Shown here piece by piece: positions 11,935-15,080 of a DNA stretch of 15,080 nt (position 1 is the stretch's first letter; each line of letters starts with the position of its first letter). The DNA comes from Candidatus Sericytochromatia bacterium (GTDB taxonomy: Bacteria > Cyanobacteriota > Sericytochromatia > UBA7694). The DNA lies in assembly GCA_913773825.1 (NCBI GenBank), contig CAJYHH010000888.1, forward strand, positions 1 through 15,080, written 5' to 3'. Position numbers and translations under genes: made by a program. Below the pieces are notes generated by a model. The model was not told the DNA's origin, ran no database searches, and saw only the letters and a program-made list of their open reading frames with translations.

Positions 11935-14127
11935 TTAAGGCCGATCCGGTATTTGGCTCAGGGCGCGCTGCATTTCGGCCATACCGGGTTTTTCGCGCTC
12001 GATTACGTGAGGGGCGATATCCCAGGTTGCCCAGGTATGGCGTTTGTCGCTGTCGAGCACTTCGCCGCGATAATCCACGCTGACCGCAATCCCTTCAGAA
12101 ATCAGACTTTCACGGCCTGGCGTGCTGCGGTCGTCGTGCATTACCGAGCGGGTGCTGGGGTCAACAAAGTTGATCAGACTCCAGGGGATTCTGACGTCTA
12201 CCTGGCGGTCGCTGACAATCACGGCGTCCATGCTGGATGACGCAGCTGAAAATTGTCTGATGCGCAGATGGCCGATATCATAAAATTTAATCGGGAAGTT
12301 CATTGAGCCGTCAGCGCTGGTATGGGGCTGGTCATTTTGCCAGCGTACGGGCTGCCAGGGGGCGCCTTCTACCGCTTTAGACTGGTAAATTTGCTGTGGC
12401 CCCGAAGAGCGATGCCAGATGCCAACTAAATCATAAGGCTGAGTGACTAACAGTCTGGCGTTGCCAGGCAGACTTAAGTCTAAGGCAAATTCATGGCGGT
12501 GTCCGGTACGTGTACCGGTGGGCAAAATTGGGTCGCCTAAGTCATCGCGATAGGTATCGTAGCCAATGACTAAACGCTCGTCACGCCGGTAATTTTCTTT
12601 GAGCTGCAGGCGCAGATGAAAATATTTAGCATCACTGGCGCTTTCGATCTGGGTGATGGCGCCGGTACTGGTTTTAATTGTCTGATAAGTCGGCGGCGCT
12701 AAGTCAAAAGCCAGCAGGCCGAAGTTTTCTTCAGGAGATGTCAGATTGTTCCAGAGCCGGTAGCGCTCACGGGGAAACGAAATTTCATCGACAATCCAGG
12801 TACGTTTCCACCATTCGTCAATCCAGGCAAACAGCATGCCGCCACCTGTGCCGTTTTCGTATAAATTGCGGGTCAGACGGGCGTTGTCCTGGCCCTGTTC
12901 AAGTTCATCATGACCACCGTGGTCCATGCCGCTGGGGCTAAAATGAGCATTGCCCCAGCTTGAAGGCACGCCGTATTCTGCGATCACCAGCGGGAATTTA
13001 TTGTAATGGCGCTTTAAAGCTTTGAGATAGCCGACATAATTATTGACACCGACACTGTCGCGCTCGTTTTGAAAGGCCGGTTCGTTGACAATAAAGTTCG
13101 GATAGTAGGGATAGGCGTGGAAGGTGGCAAAATAGCCGCCTGGCGCGTCAAAGGTGTCTATCTGGGCCATATCAACTGTGGCAATATCTTCACTGGACTC
13201 AATTGGATTTTCGGTCAGATGAGTCAGTGGGTCAAGCGTGGGCCAGCTCGAGCAGGTTACCGGTTTGTCGACTTGATAACGGCTGCGCTCGTATTCAAGC
13301 AGATAATCTACTTTTTGCGCCAGCCAGACTTCTGAGGGGTTGCCGTTAAGCGCGATATGCTGGCCCCGAAAGCTGGTTTCGCTGGCAAAACGTTTGTTTG
13401 TTTCAATAATTTCTTCAGGAATAATTTCGCGGCCAATTACCCAGCCGGCCACCCAGCGGGAAATATTGGCGCGATAGCTGCCCCAGGCTCGGCCCCGGCG
13501 GCTGCCGACTTCTAAACGGCCGTGTACAGCATCAACCGCTTCGCGAATATTGCGTTGAAAGCTCTCTGTCACTTCATGCAGATGAGTATGGACGATGTTT
13601 TCATCGTTTTCTTCATCGAGCCAGACGCCGTGAAACAGATAAATGGGTTTATTGGGGTGAGCGGCGTTATAGCGTCCCAGTTCTTCATAAAAATGCGGAT
13701 AGTGAAGGGTGTAAATACGCAGGCTATTAATGCCGATTTCGCCCATGCGCTTAAACCAGCGCTGGTATTGTTCACGTGAAGCGGCTAAGTCCCCGGCCTG
13801 GGTGCCTGGCAGGCCAATGCCAAGATTCATGCCTTTAACATAAAAGTTTTCGTAAGCCGTACCGTTCCAGCGCTGTAAATAAGTGCTGTTGCCTTTGGCT
13901 GTAAACGGAACCGGGTGAGTGTCGGGATAATCCAGTACAGCTGAAGTGGTGGGCGGTGCGGGTAGAGGCGTCGGGGCTGGTGTGCCTGATATACCAGAAG
14001 GGCTGGTTGTGGGGCGGGAGCTGGGGACACCCCCCACGCCAATCAGCGCGTTATCAATGACCTGGCAACTGGCCAGACTGAGCATACCGACAGAAGCAAG
14101 CAGGGGGCGGTGCAGGCGTTTGAACAT
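11935..14127 (-). CDS. Lipoprotein with GH-A type TIM-barrel glycoside hydrolase domain
   Basis: A 730-residue lipoprotein with C21 in an LASC lipobox and a Pro/Thr/Ser/Gly linker to about residue 64. From YVKGMNLGIGLPG (96-108), GINSLRIYTLHYP (132-144) and IYLFHGVWLDEEN (162-174), the sequence follows the barrel strands of clan GH-A hydrolases (GH2/GH5-like). E234 in GWVIGREI and E384 in VIAEYGVPSSW are the likely acid/base and nucleophile on strands 4 and 7. A beta-rich C-terminal region (about 490-730) has no domain I can name. It probably cleaves or transglycosylates an extracellular glycan; relatives are sometimes misnamed as glycosyltransferases. ATG 14127 has only a weak purine-rich AGAAGAAG upstream. 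The convergent CE4 lipoprotein is the likely functional partner. Confidence 0.87.
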   Translation of the reverse strand: MFKRLHRPLLASVGMLSLASCQVIDNALIGVGGVPSSRPTTSPSGISGTPAPTPLPAPPTTSAVLDYPDTHPVPFTAKGNSTYLQRWNGTAYENFYVKGMNLGIGLPGTQAGDLAASREQYQRWFKRMGEIGINSLRIYTLHYPHFYEELGRYNAAHPNKPIYLFHGVWLDEENDENIVHTHLHEVTESFQRNIREAVDAVHGRLEVGSRRGRAWGSYRANISRWVAGWVIGREIIPEEIIETNKRFASETSFRGQHIALNGNPSEVWLAQKVDYLLEYERSRYQVDKPVTCSSWPTLDPLTHLTENPIESSEDIATVDMAQIDTFDAPGGYFATFHAYPYYPNFIVNEPAFQNERDSVGVNNYVGYLKALKRHYNKFPLVIAEYGVPSSWGNAHFSPSGMDHGGHDELEQGQDNARLTRNLYENGTGGGMLFAWIDEWWKRTWIVDEISFPRERYRLWNNLTSPEENFGLLAFDLAPPTYQTIKTSTGAITQIESASDAKYFHLRLQLKENYRRDERLVIGYDTYRDDLGDPILPTGTRTGHRHEFALDLSLPGNARLLVTQPYDLVGIWHRSSGPQQIYQSKAVEGAPWQPVRWQNDQPHTSADGSMNFPIKFYDIGHLRIRQFSAASSSMDAVIVSDRQVDVRIPWSLINFVDPSTRSVMHDDRSTPGRESLISEGIAVSVDYRGEVLDSDKRHTWATWDIAPHVIEREKPGMAEMQRALSQIPDRP

Positions 14128-14222
14128 GAAGCACTTCTTCTCTGAATATTCTGGTTAGATTAAGAATCCTGATTGTGTTGACTCTAACAAATTGTGAATA
14201 AAGAAGACAAGAGAGAGGGGAT

Positions 14223-14275
14223 GCCGGCAGAACCGGCGTTTGGGGGGATGAGTGGTGGACGGTGGGTTTTAAAGG
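14223..14275. repeat. Half copy of the dispersed repeat plus a small hairpin
   Basis: ATGAGTGGTGG (14248-14258) followed by GGTGGGTTTTAAAG resembles one arm of the repeats at 4006-4151 and 11869-11934 but has no partner arm nearby. Just before it, GCCGG (14223-14227) and CCGGC (14233-14237) form a short hairpin. Together they look like a decayed or partial element in the 279-base gap between the hydrolase and Nudix genes. No gene is supported in that gap. Confidence 0.35.
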
Positions 14276-14309
14276 CAGAAGAAAAAAGAGGAAGAACTGT
14301 AAAGCCTTG

Positions 14310-14323
14310 CAGCTGTACAGCTG
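14310..14323. promoter_or_regulatory. Perfect palindrome CAGCTGTACAGCTG upstream of the Nudix gene
   Basis: A 14-base perfect palindrome lies 84 bases before the Nudix start. Its 10-base core GCTGTACAGC occurs again at 15028-15037, just downstream of the same gene. It could be a regulator-binding site for a dimeric protein, or part of the local repeat family. No regulator is identified. Confidence 0.35.
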
Positions 14324-14406
14324 ATATCTTTCCCCAAAAACCCAAAATTCCCCGTCCGGTGTACGGCCCGTAGCCCCAAGCCGCCCTTCCTGATAAACTG
14401 CCTGCT

Positions 14407-14940
14407 ATGTCAGAGAACTCAGAAAAATACTTTCGACCTTCCGTAACTGCTGATGTGCTGGTGCTGAAGCCTTTAGACAATGGTCTTCAGCTTTTGCTGA
14501 TTCAGCGGGCTCGTGACCCTTTTGCAGGTAAATGGGCTTTGCCTGGTGGCTTTATTGAAGCTGATGAAACGCTGGAGGCCTCGGCCCGGCGGGAATTGCT
14601 CGAAGAGACTGGCTTAACAGCTGGCAAGCTTGTCTTTTTTGGCGTCTATGGCGATCCAGGGCGTGACCCGCGGGGTCGGACGATTACAGTGGCTTATCGC
14701 CAATTATTGGCCCCCGACAGCCCCGCTGAGATTCAGGGCCTAGACGATGCTGCTGATGCGCGTTGGTTTGACCTTGATCAGCTGCCAGAACTGGCTTTTG
14801 ACCATAGCAGGATTGTTCATGACGGGCTTTATGATCTGCGCTGTCAGCTTAAAGATCATTACCCAGGCTCGCGTGATTTACCCGCTGGACTAGCCGGTGT
14901 ACATGCCCATCAGCTGGAAAACTGGCTCAATCGAGCCTAG
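14407..14940 (+). CDS. Nudix hydrolase, possibly ADP-ribose pyrophosphatase type
   Basis: A 177-residue soluble protein with a perfect Nudix box at 48-70: G48, E54, then R62-E-L-L-E-E-T-G-L70. It should hydrolyse a nucleoside diphosphate linked to another group using Mg or Mn held by the E63/E66/E67 cluster. KWALPGGF before the box and DPRGRTITVAY (87-97) after it resemble ADP-ribose pyrophosphatases and the Nudix domain of NrtR-type NAD regulators. There is no DNA-binding domain here, so it is an enzyme rather than NrtR. The ATG has no visible ribosome-binding site; GATAAA at 14392-14397 lies where a -10 box for a leaderless transcript would be, but no -35 is seen. It stands alone between repeat-rich gaps. 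The exact substrate is not determined. Confidence 0.92.
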   Translation: MSENSEKYFRPSVTADVLVLKPLDNGLQLLLIQRARDPFAGKWALPGGFIEADETLEASARRELLEETGLTAGKLVFFGVYGDPGRDPRGRTITVAYRQLLAPDSPAEIQGLDDAADARWFDLDQLPELAFDHSRIVHDGLYDLRCQLKDHYPGSRDLPAGLAGVHAHQLENWLNRA

Positions 14941-14945
14941 TCGGC

Positions 14946-15080
14946 AAAGCGGTGTGATAGCTTATGAGTGATAGGTTTTAGGTTGATTTCTCTTGCTTGG
15001 TGATATGCAAGAGGTAACAGCTCATCTGCTGTACAGCCGCAATGTGATGAGCATTAGCCTTAAACTCACCACTCAAAACC
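14946..15080. repeat. Dispersed inverted-repeat element, copy 3, with nested hairpins (may continue past window)
   Basis: This starts five bases after the Nudix stop with AAAGCGGTGTG (14946-14956), identical to 4056-4066. Outer arms 14962-14982 and 15058-15078 are inverted repeats with 16 of 21 matches. Inside them lie two perfect 7-base hairpins: CTCTTGC (14990-14996) with GCAAGAG (15007-15013), and GCTCATC (15020-15026) with GATGAGC (15046-15052). The second loop holds the palindrome GCTGTACAGC. The left arm matches the copy 1 left arm at 17 of 23 positions, mostly with G/A and C/T changes. The whole could fold as an outer stem with two side branches. The right end may run beyond the window. 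Confidence 0.6.

Noticed and set aside
14184..14480. Minus-strand open frame overlapping the Nudix start
   Set aside because: It overlaps a gene with a perfect Nudix box, has no domain signal, and crosses the GA-rich and repeat-like intergenic sequence.

Overview
The window looks like chromosomal DNA from a diderm (Gram-negative type) bacterium. The best taxonomic clue is the gene at 4342-6261. It encodes a signal peptide, one S-layer homology (SLH) domain, a short coiled coil and a beta-barrel ending in Phe. This outer-membrane porin layout is typical of Cyanobacteria and their non-photosynthetic relatives (Melainabacteria/Sericytochromatia type), and also occurs in a few other deep diderm phyla. 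No photosynthesis, phage, transposase, tRNA, rRNA or CRISPR feature is visible. The placement is an inference.

Layout. Positions 1-2434 hold the end of a plus-strand surface-polysaccharide operon: an unrecognised gene cut by the window edge, an atypical CE4-family polysaccharide deacetylase, and a family 2 glycosyltransferase. Each is joined to the next by a 4-base ATGA overlap. After a small set of alternative hairpins comes a housekeeping gene, the fused NAD(P)H-hydrate epimerase/dehydratase nnr (2498-4003). A 338-base intergenic region holds a dispersed inverted repeat and a candidate promoter. It leads to the SLH porin, which ends at a strong bidirectional terminator (6294-6325). On the minus strand lie an exported protein made almost entirely of about 17 HEAT-like repeats and, upstream of it, a small two-helix membrane protein coupled by another ATGA overlap.

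Positions 8765-9108 hold a broken plus-strand remnant of a beta-helix surface protein with a frameshift in an A-run. Next is a lipoprotein island, 9267-14127. It contains a two-gene minus-strand operon (a Ser/Asn/Asp-rich lipoprotein and a cytochrome P460-like c-haem lipoprotein that starts at TTG). It also contains a plus-strand CE4 deacetylase lipoprotein that converges on a minus-strand TIM-barrel glycoside hydrolase lipoprotein. The last two probably act together on an extracellular polysaccharide, perhaps the product of a pathway like the one at the left edge. A Nudix hydrolase (14407-14940) follows.

The least expected signal is a family of intergenic inverted repeats. Their arms resemble GTTATGRGTGGTGGGTTTAAA, and they lie directly downstream of nnr, the CE4 lipoprotein gene and the Nudix gene, with a half copy upstream of the Nudix gene. 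The last copy folds on paper into a multi-branched structure. These look like small non-coding mobile elements, or transcript-end structures derived from them.
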